From positions 1 through 32,069 of the forward strand of contig JAKIWD010000011.1 in the NCBI GenBank assembly GCA_022750205.1: 32,069 nucleotides of DNA, given 5' to 3'. Both the position numbers and the translations under genes were made by a program. This document shows positions 17,777-26,392 of this stretch, piece after piece; positions within the stretch are counted from its first letter, which is position 1; the number at the start of each line of letters is the position of its first letter. Source of the DNA: Thermoplasmata archaeon (lineage in GTDB: Archaea > Thermoplasmatota > Thermoplasmata > Lutacidiplasmatales > UBA184). Under the pieces are notes generated by a model. That model had not been told where the DNA came from. It was given only the letters and a program-made list of their open reading frames with translations, and made no database searches.

Positions 17777-20077
17777 CTACGTCGGCGGTTTCTTCCGCCG
17801 TCGCGACCAGACGACGGCGATCAGCACCGCGATGACGATGAGGATGACGATCAGCGCGAGCCAATCGGTGGTTGAGAAAGATCCTGACTGACCCGACGTC
17901 GCCGGCGCCGACGCGCTCACGGTGACCCGAAGCGACGCGGTGGCCGACCGTTGAGCGGAGTCCGTGACGGTGAGATTGACGACGAACACGCCGGCGGTGC
18001 CGTAGGCGTGGGTCGCGTTGCGAGTGGTAGCTGAGTGGCCGTCGCCGAAGGACCAGAGGTAGGTGTAGGGCGCCGAGCCGCCGGCGGGGACGGAGTCGAA
18101 CGTCACACTCTCCCCAACGGAGGGGGTCTGGGTCGACGCTGCGATGACCACCGATAGGGGGGCCATGACGGTGATCGTCCACGCCTTCAAGGCCACCGAG
18201 CCGGCGGAATCCGAGACGTTCAGGTGCACCAGGTAGGTTCCGGGAACGCTGAAGGTGTGCGTCGCGTTCTCGTTCGTTACGGCGCCGCTGCCGTCTCCCC
18301 AGGTCCACTGATAGGCGTAGGGCGGTTCCCCGCCGGAGGGGGTCGACGAAGCCGTGACGGTTAACGGGGCAAGTCCCGAGAGGGGCGTGACGCTCGCCTG
18401 GAGCGTGAGTTCAGGAAGGGTGGTGACGACCTGCTCGGTGAAGTTGATGTAGACCGACCCGCCGATCGAGGCAGAGATCTCGTAGGACACGTCAAAGGTC
18501 GCCGCGCTGGCGTAGGCGTGCGTCGTATTCTGGGTGGTGGCGTGGCCGCCATCTCCGAAGCCCCAGCTGAAGGTGATCGGGGGCCAACCACCGGTGAAGG
18601 TCGAATCGAACGAGACGGACTGGCCGACGGTCACGACGCTCGGCACCGCCGAAGCGTCGGCATGAAGGGTAGGAGCTTCGGCCCGGACGGTCCAGTTTAC
18701 GGAGTAGAGCCCACTCGCGGCATCGTGGACCGTCAACGTCAGGTTGTAGGTCCCCGGAGTCGAGTACGTCGCCGACGTGTTCGCGACGTAGAGTGAACTC
18801 CCGTTGCCCAGCGTCCAGGTGACGTTGTACGGCGCCGTCCCACCGGAGACCGTCGCGGACAGGGAGACCGTCAGGGGGACGACGCCGCTCAGCGGGGAAG
18901 CGGAGGGGAGGACCGTGAGTCCGGTACGCCCGCCCGACGTCTCGTTGAAGACGAACGTCGCACCGGTGCTCGGCACCTCGTAGACGATCCAGGAATCCGC
19001 GGCGTCGTACGTGAACTGGTCCCACACCGTCCCGCTCGGCGGAGTGCCCGGCAGGTTGTTGTAGAGCGTCCAAGTCAGGTTGGAGAACACCCAGGTCCCG
19101 TAGGGGTAGTAGGCGGACGGGAAGCCCCCGTACATCACCTCCTCGTTCAGGGCCGTGTCGAACGCCCCGCCGGGCCCGACTCGGCCATCCGGGTACGTCA
19201 ACGACGAGGCGGTCGAAGAGGTAGTGACGTTGGCCCAGTCGGTTCCGGACCAGGTCCAGGTCGTGTTGTAATACTCAGTGCCGAGGCCACCGAACAGGAC
19301 GACGTCGGTGCTCTGCGGATCGTCCATCAAGCCCGCCCCGTGTCGGGACTGGGGATGCGTGATCGGCGCGGCCTGGCTCCAGGCTCCCGACGAGAACGTC
19401 CACGTATCGTTCAGGTCCGAGCTGCTCCTGCTCAACCCTCCGAACAGCACGACGTTGTTGGTCGCCGAGTCGAACGCCATCGACGGCCAGAAGCGCGGGA
19501 TGGGGGCGTGACCGATCGACAGATTGGACCAGCTGCCGCCGGAGAACTCCCATGTGTCGTTGAGAACGGCGCCCGAGCCAGCATCGCCGCCAAAGAGGAG
19601 CACCTCGCCCTCCAGCGGGTCGAACGCGATGCCGAACCCGAACCGGGGGGACGGTGAGTGCGTAGGCGTGATGTTGGTCCACCGACCGCCGGAGAACTCC
19701 CACGTGTCGTTGTAGTAGGTGTAGTGGAAAGTCGTCAGGTTAAGGTACTCGCCACCAAAGAGGATCGTGTACCCGTCCTCGCCATCGTAGACCAGGCCGC
19801 CGCTGATGCGAGGGGGAGGGGCACCGGCGGTGGCGGTCAGGTTGGTCCACGTGGGGGTCCCGCTCACGTCCGGTACCGGTGTGTAAGGCGCGCTGTGTGG
19901 CGAATTCGCGTGGCGGTCGTCGGCCGCTCCGACGGTTGGGATTGCGACCTTCCCGGGGGACGGCACCGCGTGGGCCGCGTTCGTGGGAGCGAGCGAGAAA
20001 TGCGGCGCCGCCGTCGCGACGATGACGAGCATCAGGGTGATTGCGACCGTTGATGGCCCCGCGGCGTGAGAGTTCAC
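17777..20077 (-). CDS. Kelch-repeat + multi-PKD surface protein with signal peptide and C-terminal TM anchor
   Basis: Kelch units (LLFGG...YNDTWEFSGGRWTN), PKD motifs (FSWGFGDGGHATTQNTTHAY; YQWTWGDGSGAVTNENATHTF; YLWSFGDGHSATTRNATHAY), C-terminal TM WLALIVILIVIAVLIAVVWSRRRKK. GTG at 20077 is preferred because a TATA-like TTACTAGTA lies about 28 nt upstream; the ORF as given starts at 20143. Confidence 0.85.
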   Translation of the reverse strand: MNSHAAGPSTVAITLMLVIVATAAPHFSLAPTNAAHAVPSPGKVAIPTVGAADDRHANSPHSAPYTPVPDVSGTPTWTNLTATAGAPPPRISGGLVYDGEDGYTILFGGEYLNLTTFHYTYYNDTWEFSGGRWTNITPTHSPSPRFGFGIAFDPLEGEVLLFGGDAGSGAVLNDTWEFSGGSWSNLSIGHAPIPRFWPSMAFDSATNNVVLFGGLSRSSSDLNDTWTFSSGAWSQAAPITHPQSRHGAGLMDDPQSTDVVLFGGLGTEYYNTTWTWSGTDWANVTTSSTASSLTYPDGRVGPGGAFDTALNEEVMYGGFPSAYYPYGTWVFSNLTWTLYNNLPGTPPSGTVWDQFTYDAADSWIVYEVPSTGATFVFNETSGGRTGLTVLPSASPLSGVVPLTVSLSATVSGGTAPYNVTWTLGNGSSLYVANTSATYSTPGTYNLTLTVHDAASGLYSVNWTVRAEAPTLHADASAVPSVVTVGQSVSFDSTFTGGWPPITFSWGFGDGGHATTQNTTHAYASAATFDVSYEISASIGGSVYINFTEQVVTTLPELTLQASVTPLSGLAPLTVTASSTPSGGEPPYAYQWTWGDGSGAVTNENATHTFSVPGTYLVHLNVSDSAGSVALKAWTITVMAPLSVVIAASTQTPSVGESVTFDSVPAGGSAPYTYLWSFGDGHSATTRNATHAYGTAGVFVVNLTVTDSAQRSATASLRVTVSASAPATSGQSGSFSTTDWLALIVILIVIAVLIAVVWSRRRKKPPT
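19536..19712. repeat. Intragenic direct repeat (kelch-unit DNA repeat)
   Basis: ccgccggagaactccca[t/c]gtgtcgttg at 19536-19562 and 19686-19712: 27 bp, one mismatch, exactly 150 bp apart. Confidence 0.7.
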
Positions 20078-20218
20078 TCGGGCCGATTTCCGAGCCCCTA
20101 CTAGTAAGTGCTGCCGCGGGCTTGCAATCCCCTGTCGCGGCACGAAGCGGCCACGCCACGGAGGTCGTACGAGAACCGATGGCCTTCCCCAAGTAGCGCG
20201 ACCTCTCGACGGGGCGCG

Positions 20219-20497
20219 ATGATCCTCCCCGGCTTGATCTCCGCGGCGTTCTATCCGCGACCGCCCACCCCGCTGCCGATCGCCGGCGGCCTCGACTTCC
20301 CCGTCCTTCTCTCCGGTCTTCTCGGATACATTCAGGACGTCGGCACGTCCCGGGTGTGGCTGAACGTCACGATCGCGATCGTCGGGGGAGTGATCCCCTA
20401 CGTCGCGATCCTCGTGTACCTCGTCTCTGTCTATTTCCCCCGCCTCAAGAAGGCCGGGGGGACGGCCGGGACGTCAGCCGGTTCGCCTACCCCGTGA
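20219..20497 (+). CDS. Small two-TM membrane protein
   Basis: 92 aa: MILPGLISAAFYPRPPTPLPIAGGLDFPVLLSGLLGYIQDVG...VWLNVTIAIVGGVIPYVAILVYLVSVYFPRLKK; two hydrophobic segments and a basic C-terminus. Confidence 0.55.
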   Translation: MILPGLISAAFYPRPPTPLPIAGGLDFPVLLSGLLGYIQDVGTSRVWLNVTIAIVGGVIPYVAILVYLVSVYFPRLKKAGGTAGTSAGSPTP

Positions 20498-20546
20498 ACC
20501 GCTGATCGCGCCGCCGTCCCGGTGTACGGCCGGGTCTTCGGGCCCG

Positions 20547-21485
20547 ATGGACGAGGCGGTCGTCACTCAATCGAAGGTCGCTGCCGAGATCGCACGGACT
20601 TTCGATTCGTTGAACCCCTACTCGGTCGCGGTGCCGTTCTTCAAGGACGAGACGGAGGAGAAGGCACCAAGGGCGGATTATCCGAAGGGCTCGCCCGACG
20701 CTCATTCTCGGTTCTTCGGTCTTTCATCGAAGCGGTACTGCCTGTTCGTCAGAGATCGGCACGGCCGCCCCGTCGTGTTCAAGAGAGGAGCGTCCGACCA
20801 CGGACTCGGCAGGTATCAGGTCCCCGAGGAGCGAGTGAAGTTTACGAAGCGGGTTTGGGAACGCTAGATTGAGGCGACGGACGACCCAGTCCAAGACCCC
20901 TCCGAGGGCCTCGAGCACTTGCCCGCGACCGCCCAGTTCGCACTGACGACCCCAGCCCTGTTCCCGCGAGTGTCCAAAGTCGAGGGGATACGGCCGTTCG
21001 GCTTTCTGACGATACGATACCTCGACCCTGCTGCGCTTCCTGACGGTGCGCAGACGTCCGAGCTACTGCCCTTCCATTCTCCGAAGGAGGCCGCATGGCT
21101 CGGCCTTGCGGAAAAAGAAGGTGCGAAGACGTGGGCGCACATCGTCGAGGGGTTCGCAAAGCATCGAGATCGGAAGTATCTCCTTGGGCCCGACGGGCGA
21201 ATCGTACGACGACTTGTCCTCGTCAAGAAGTCCTCCCTCGTCGGCCTCGGCAAGGAAGGAACGAAGCTCGCGGCCCGAATCAAGATCGGCCGAGCAGCGG
21301 GTAGCGAACCTGCCCTCTTCGTCGACTGGAAGCGCCGACTCCTCGCGATGGGGCGAGCGCAGGCCCGTCGACTGGGGCTACCGTGGAATCGGGTCGGGGG
21401 CTGGAAACGGAGCTTACGCCGAACAGGGACGCTGCGCGAGAAGGCGCTTCGAAGGCTGAAGCGGGCTCTCGCCGGGGCGGGCTGA
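20547..21485 (+). pseudogene. Interrupted gene: remnant (or readthrough) of a family-B-DNA-polymerase-like hypothetical protein; single in-frame TAG at 20865-20867
   Basis: ORFs 20547..20867 and 20919..21485 are in the same frame, and the codons between them (att gag gcg acg gac gac cca gtc caa gac ccc tcc gag ggc ctc gag cac) are open apart from the TAG. The segments FDSLNPYS..., FFGLSSKRYCLFVRDRHGRPVVFKRGASDHGLG and ALTTPALF...GIRPFGF look collinear with one larger protein. Confidence 0.6.
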
Positions 21486-21523
21486 GCGCAGCGGGACGGG
21501 GGAGAGGCTCCCTCCACCATCCC

Positions 21524-21811
21524 TCACGAAGTCGGCACTCTTGACAGCCGCCAAGCCAAGTAGGCGACACCGAGTGTCGACGCGCCTACTGCCATCAGCG
21601 TCAGCGAAACGAAGAGGAACAGGGCCGAAGCCAAGCGGCCATCATCGAAGAGATGGAGGACGAGGAGCCCAAAGAAAGCCAGGCTCGACGACCCTAGAAA
21701 TGGGACTGCTCCGACGATTGTCGCACGTCTTGAGAGAGTGGCGAATCGAGACTTCGCCTCTGCCGAGAGGGTCAGGACGCTTGAGGGGACTGAAGGGATA
21801 GCCCCCGCCAT
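21524..21811 (-). CDS. Small two-TM membrane protein
   Basis: 95 aa: RATIVGAVPFLGSSSLAFFGLLVLHLF and LASALFLFVSLTLMAVGASTLGVAYLAWRL hydrophobic segments. Confidence 0.5.
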   Translation of the reverse strand: MAGAIPSVPSSVLTLSAEAKSRFATLSRRATIVGAVPFLGSSSLAFFGLLVLHLFDDGRLASALFLFVSLTLMAVGASTLGVAYLAWRLSRVPTS

Positions 21812-21927
21812 TCCGCGCGTGAGGGGGCTCGAACAGAAAAAGGTGCGGGGCGGGCTGGCGTGGGCCGACCACCCTCGGCGGGGGTGGACCTACTTACGGG
21901 CCTCCGTGGTATAGCGCCCCGGGGGGA

Positions 21928-22000
21928 TGGGCCGGGACGGATTTGAACCGTCGATCTCCGCGTTGTAAGCGCGACGTCCTAACCGCTAGACGACCGGCCC
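21928..22000 (-). tRNA. tRNA-Val (anticodon UAC), CCA not encoded
   Basis: Minus strand: GGGCCGG TC GTCT AGCGGTTA GGAC G TCGCG CTTACAA CGCGG AGATC GACGG TTCAAAT CCGTC CCGGCCC A. Acceptor, D, anticodon and T stems all form; anticodon TAC. Confidence 0.95.
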
Positions 22001-22037
22001 ATCGTGACAACTCCGCGCTTCGTCATGTCCGTGTCGG

Positions 22038-23867
22038 TCAATGGGTCGTGCCCGGCCTGACCCGATGGCGGACGGTGACCGCTCGGCCGTGGGGAAGTTC
22101 GACCATTAACGGGCCCGGCAGCTCAGCCTCCCCGACGGCGAGGAGGGTTCCCCCCCGCGTGAGGAGGACGGCGTCGCCGGAACGGATCTGGCGATCGGCT
22201 CGCACGACTCCGGGCGTGAACAGGTCGCCCGAGAGAGTGAGGCCTTCCCCCACCTCGACCTCGAGAGGATGTGCCGGAAGCATTCGCTGACCTCCCGCTG
22301 CGGTGAGCTGGAACAGCCCGCGCTCCTCTCGCCAGGTGGCAAGGTCGGTGTGGCGTCCGTCGGTGAGGCGTTGGAACCACGGACGTCCCATCAGGCGGGC
22401 GGGCTCGGCAAACAGCAGATCGGCCGCCGCCCGTCCGAACTGGAATGCCGCCACCTCCCGCAGTTCCTCGCGGACCGTGAACAATGGTCCGGACCCGCGC
22501 GACGGCAAGGAGCAGAGCGCCCCTTCCACGGCACGGCGCATCGCGTCCAGGGCGGGCGGACTCAGCGTCCGGTCATCCCCAGAAGTCCAGACACTGGGGA
22601 GCGAGTCCGGGAGCGCAGAGCGCAGGAAACCATATTCGACCGGGTCCAGATGGCAGATCACGGAGCGGTACCCACCGTTCCGGATCAGGTGGGAGAGGCA
22701 CCGGACGACGGCGGCCCGCTCCGCTTCGTCCCACTCCCCCGTGACGGGGATGTCGTAGTGCCGAGCCGGGTACACGTCCTCGAGCTCACGCGGGACGACG
22801 CCGAGAGGGGCGGTCACCGAGGCGACGTGCACCCGGTCAAGGCGCCCCAGATTCTCCAGCGCGCGCCAGTACCGGCGATGGCTCGGGGACGCGCGATACG
22901 GTTTGGTCTTGGAGCAGGGCAGGACGAGCAGAAGCTCCTTCGACGCCGGCGGCCGATACCGCTCCTCGAGTCGCTGGAGAAACCGGGTCACCTCCGGTCG
23001 CCGCTGGGATTCGCGTAGCACGTAGCCGAGCTTTCCCAGCCCGACGACGGGCGTCCGCTGGTCGAGCAGCTGCGCCCAGGCCCGGTCGGCGTAACGCAAC
23101 AGCTCGGCGAGGGCGGGTTCGGCGGTGAGCCGGGCCTCGACGAGCTCGCGCAGTCTCCCGGCCCGGATCGCGGCCGCGACGAGGGCCCCTTCCCGACGGA
23201 AAACGTGGCGCACGTGGAACCCCACGTCGGGCTCGACGCCTAGGCAATGGCGGCACGCGCAGCGCCCGAGGCTAGCAGTGCGATCGAGTTCGCCCAGCGT
23301 TTCGTCGAGGTAGATGCCGTTGTGGGCCCGCCAGAGCGCCTCCGTGGTGTCCAACAGGTCGATCCCGGCGTAGGTCAGGAAGGCCAGGCGATGGGGCAGG
23401 GCGATCCGCGGAGCCCAAACGGCCGGCGCGCCCCCGAGTCGTTCCCGGATGTCGCGGATCGCGAGGGCGAACGCCTCGCCCTCCGCGAAGAGGGTGCGCG
23501 CGTTGCCTAGGACCACCAGCGTGGGCTTGGAGGCATGGATCGTTTCCCACTGATCGGGCGTCAGCGGCCAGTGGATCACCCAGCTACCGGGGGCCGCGAG
23601 GTCCGCGGCGCCGGCGATCCCGGAGACCTCGGGGGCGGGGACGGCGAACTCCAGATCCCAGCGGGAGCCTGCCGTTTCGAGGGCAACTCGCCGACGTCCC
23701 AGGGCCGCGTCTGCCGGTGAGGTGAGGAGGACCGAGCCGTCCGGCCGGTTCGCTGGGCCCCCCTCCGATCCGCGGCTCCCCGCGACGGCGGGGACGGGAA
23801 ACGAGAGCGGGCCGATGGTCACCGTGCCCGCGAGAGAGAGCCCCGCGACTCGCAGTACGGTACGCAT
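22038..23867 (-). CDS. arcS: Archaeosine synthase (TgtA2-type) with C-terminal PUA-like region
   Basis: Diagnostic PCSKTKPY motif (PC-x3-KPY of ArcS/TgtA2), TGT-like N-terminal fold, CRHC cysteines, and a C-terminal stretch GVVRADRQIRSGDAVLL...GRAVTVRHRV typical of PUA. Start at in-frame ATG 23867 (MRTVLRVAGLSLAGTV). Confidence 0.9.
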   Translation of the reverse strand: MRTVLRVAGLSLAGTVTIGPLSFPVPAVAGSRGSEGGPANRPDGSVLLTSPADAALGRRRVALETAGSRWDLEFAVPAPEVSGIAGAADLAAPGSWVIHWPLTPDQWETIHASKPTLVVLGNARTLFAEGEAFALAIRDIRERLGGAPAVWAPRIALPHRLAFLTYAGIDLLDTTEALWRAHNGIYLDETLGELDRTASLGRCACRHCLGVEPDVGFHVRHVFRREGALVAAAIRAGRLRELVEARLTAEPALAELLRYADRAWAQLLDQRTPVVGLGKLGYVLRESQRRPEVTRFLQRLEERYRPPASKELLLVLPCSKTKPYRASPSHRRYWRALENLGRLDRVHVASVTAPLGVVPRELEDVYPARHYDIPVTGEWDEAERAAVVRCLSHLIRNGGYRSVICHLDPVEYGFLRSALPDSLPSVWTSGDDRTLSPPALDAMRRAVEGALCSLPSRGSGPLFTVREELREVAAFQFGRAAADLLFAEPARLMGRPWFQRLTDGRHTDLATWREERGLFQLTAAGGQRMLPAHPLEVEVGEGLTLSGDLFTPGVVRADRQIRSGDAVLLTRGGTLLAVGEAELPGPLMVELPHGRAVTVRHRVRPGTTH

Positions 23868-23944
23868 CGGTCGGGCCCGCGAGAGCGAGCCCGGGGCGGG
23901 GAAACCCCTTTCGCCAGTTCGCGGCGGTCGGGCGCCCGTCGTGG

Positions 23945-24826
23945 TTACCCTACGATCCCCGGGGCGTACAGGGCCAGCAGCACTCCGGCGAGAAAGAGCG
24001 CGGCGAGGGCGAAATGGATGGTGAACGGGACTTTGGGCTCCGCCGGTCGCGCGGCGACCCGCCAATCCGCCCACCCCGCCACGACGGCCATCGTGACGAG
24101 GGCGCCGTCGAACACGACGCCGAGGTGCGTGAGGAGCCCGAACACCCCGAATAGACCCAAGGCGGCCGCATGGAGCGCGGGGACCAGCCGGACCGACGCC
24201 GGGGTCCCGAGCTTCGTGGGGATCGACTTGAGTCCCAAGGATCGATCCGCGCCGACATCGCCGAGGCTATGGATCGTCTCGAACGCCGTACCCCACAGCA
24301 GCATCCCTCCCACCGCGGCCCACGCCGGGAGGGGGAGCGTGGCGGTCACCGCGATGTAGGCAGCGGCCGGTGTGATCGCCTCGACGAGGCCCAGGAACAC
24401 TGTCGTTCCGGCCGAGTAGCGCTTGGTGTAGCTGTATCCCAACAGGAGGGCCAGCGCCACTGGCGCGAGCGCGAAGGCGACGAAGTTGAGGAAGTACGCG
24501 GCGACGAGGAGCACCGCCGCGTTGGCCGCCGTCAGCCCGAGCGCGAAGGAGGGGGAATAGCGGCCGGTGACGAGCGCGCGCTGTTGGGTCCGGGGGTTCG
24601 CGGCGTCGTACCGACGGTCCGCCCACCGATTGAAGGTGTGCCCCGCGTTGCGGGCCGCGACGAACGCGATCACGATCAGGGCGACGGTGACGAGGCTGGG
24701 CCGGCCGTCCGCGGCGACCAGGAGGAACGCGAGGGCGAACGGAAGGTTCAGGCCGAGGTTCTGGATCTCGAGGAACTTTCCGAGCTCCTGTGCCGGTCCG
24801 CGCGGGGATGGCGCGGTTCCGATCAC
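23945..24826 (-). CDS. UbiA-family prenyltransferase
   Basis: ARNAGHTFNRWADRRYDAANPRTQQRALVTG (UbiA Nx3-Dx3D-type motif), YSYTKRYS and GDVGADRSLGLKSIPTKLG second Asp-rich motif; multiple TMs. GTG start at 24826 overlaps the UbiD stop (GTGA). Confidence 0.9.
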   Translation of the reverse strand: MIGTAPSPRGPAQELGKFLEIQNLGLNLPFALAFLLVAADGRPSLVTVALIVIAFVAARNAGHTFNRWADRRYDAANPRTQQRALVTGRYSPSFALGLTAANAAVLLVAAYFLNFVAFALAPVALALLLGYSYTKRYSAGTTVFLGLVEAITPAAAYIAVTATLPLPAWAAVGGMLLWGTAFETIHSLGDVGADRSLGLKSIPTKLGTPASVRLVPALHAAALGLFGVFGLLTHLGVVFDGALVTMAVVAGWADWRVAARPAEPKVPFTIHFALAALFLAGVLLALYAPGIVG

Positions 24827-26304
24827 GGCGGGGCGCCGCTCGCCCGGCCCTTCAGCGCCGCGTCCTGGGCGAACAGCGCGTCGACGGTGCGAATGACCTC
24901 GGCGTCCATGCGGATCTCGTCGGGCCACGCACGCGGGAATCCGTCCGCCGGTCCCTTGCGGGTCGCGTCGATGCCGACCTTCGCGCCGAAGTTGGGGACC
25001 GGGTTCGAGATCGACAACTGATCGACAGGCCCGTGCACCCGCTCGAAGTCGGCCTCCGGGTCGGCCTGCAGCGCCACACGGTAGAGGACCTCGTGCAGGT
25101 CGTGCACGTCCACGTCCGCGTCGACGATGACGAGGTAGCGGGTGAACATCATCTGGCCGAGTCCCCACAGGGCGTGCATCACCTTGCGCGCGTGACCCGG
25201 GTAGGACTTGCGGATGGAGACGATCCCGAGATTGATGAACAGCCCCTCGGTGGGCAGGTTCATGTCGACAATCTCGGGCAGTACGAGGCGGACGACGGGC
25301 AGGAAGATCCGCTCGACCGCCTTGCCCAGCACCGCATCCTCGGTCGGGGGCTTCCCGGTGACCGTGCTCAGGTAGACCGGCTTCGCCCGATGCGTGATGC
25401 ACGTCACGTGGAACACCGGGAACGGCTCGGCGGCGGAGTAGTATCCGGTGTGGTCCCCGAAGGGACCTTCCAACCGGCTCTCGGCCGGGTCGACGTAGCC
25501 CTCCAGTACGATCTCGGACTGCGCGGGAACCTCCAGGTCGATCGTCTTGCACCCGACGAGTTCGAGCGGCTCTCCCCGCAGGAAGCTCGCGAACACGAAG
25601 TTGGAGATCCCCTCGGGGACCGGTGCCAGCCCGCTCAGCAAGGTGACCGGGTCCATCCCGATCGCCGCGGCGACCGGCATGCGCACGCCCTTCGCGGCCC
25701 ACTTGCGGAGGTTGTTGCGCCCGACGCGGTGGATCTGCGCGTGAAAGCCGAGGGTGTCCGGGCCGTACTGCTGGAGCCGGTAGATCCCCGTGTGGGATTC
25801 GCCCGTCTCCGGATCCTGGGTGACGACCACGGGGAACGTGATGGTCCGGCCCCCGTCGCCGGGCCAGCAGCGAAGGATGGGTAGCTGGTCCAGATCGACC
25901 GTCGGCCGCTGGACCTCCTGGCAGGGCGCGCGGCTGACCCGCTTGGGGCCGAGCGAGCGAACGAGCTCCAACGTCTGGAGCGTGCCCGGGATGTCGCGCA
26001 ACGCGCCGACGATCCCCGCGGGGGGTTTGAGGCGCGTGAGCTGGGCGATCCGCTGGGCCATGGCATCGAGATTGTCAACCCCGAGGGCCTGCGTGATCCT
26101 CCGGGTCGACCCCAACACGTTCATCGCGACGGGCATCGAGGCACCCGTCACGTTCTCGAACAGGAGGGCCGGGCCATCGCGGCCGATCGTCCGGCGGGTG
26201 ATCTCCGTGATCTCCAGATCGCGACTGACCGGTGAGCGGACCCGGACCAGGTCCCCCCGGCTTTCCAGCGCGTCCAGGAACTCCCCGAGCGAGCGGACCG
26301 CCAT
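24823..26304 (-). CDS. UbiD-family decarboxylase
   Basis: MAVRSLGEFLDALESRGDLVRVRSPVSRDLEITEITRR...PALLFENVTG...; EGPFGDHTGYYS and the C-terminal FGAKVGIDATRKG are UbiD hallmarks. Confidence 0.93.
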   Translation of the reverse strand: MAVRSLGEFLDALESRGDLVRVRSPVSRDLEITEITRRTIGRDGPALLFENVTGASMPVAMNVLGSTRRITQALGVDNLDAMAQRIAQLTRLKPPAGIVGALRDIPGTLQTLELVRSLGPKRVSRAPCQEVQRPTVDLDQLPILRCWPGDGGRTITFPVVVTQDPETGESHTGIYRLQQYGPDTLGFHAQIHRVGRNNLRKWAAKGVRMPVAAAIGMDPVTLLSGLAPVPEGISNFVFASFLRGEPLELVGCKTIDLEVPAQSEIVLEGYVDPAESRLEGPFGDHTGYYSAAEPFPVFHVTCITHRAKPVYLSTVTGKPPTEDAVLGKAVERIFLPVVRLVLPEIVDMNLPTEGLFINLGIVSIRKSYPGHARKVMHALWGLGQMMFTRYLVIVDADVDVHDLHEVLYRVALQADPEADFERVHGPVDQLSISNPVPNFGAKVGIDATRKGPADGFPRAWPDEIRMDAEVIRTVDALFAQDAALKGRASGAPP

Positions 26305-26392
26305 CGGCGTGACGAGCCGGGTGGCCTATTTAACGGCCGGAGCGCGCGTCGTCGCCGGCGCTGATTTACGGGCTCCGGACCCTCGGTGACTG

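Noticed and set aside
20865-20867. Claim that the TAG is decoded as pyrrolysine
   Set aside because: No PylS, PylT or methylamine genes are visible in the window; a pseudogene or error is equally or more likely, so it is only listed as a test.
20864-21520. 218-aa minus-strand ORF antisense to the split gene
   Set aside because: Ser/Arg/Pro-rich; the plus-strand frame has the family-like motifs.
24827-25702. 5' extension of the 23945..25702 minus ORF and the plus-strand 24790..25884 ORF
   Set aside because: Both overlap the well-supported UbiD coding frame and translate to Arg/Gly-rich non-protein-like sequence.
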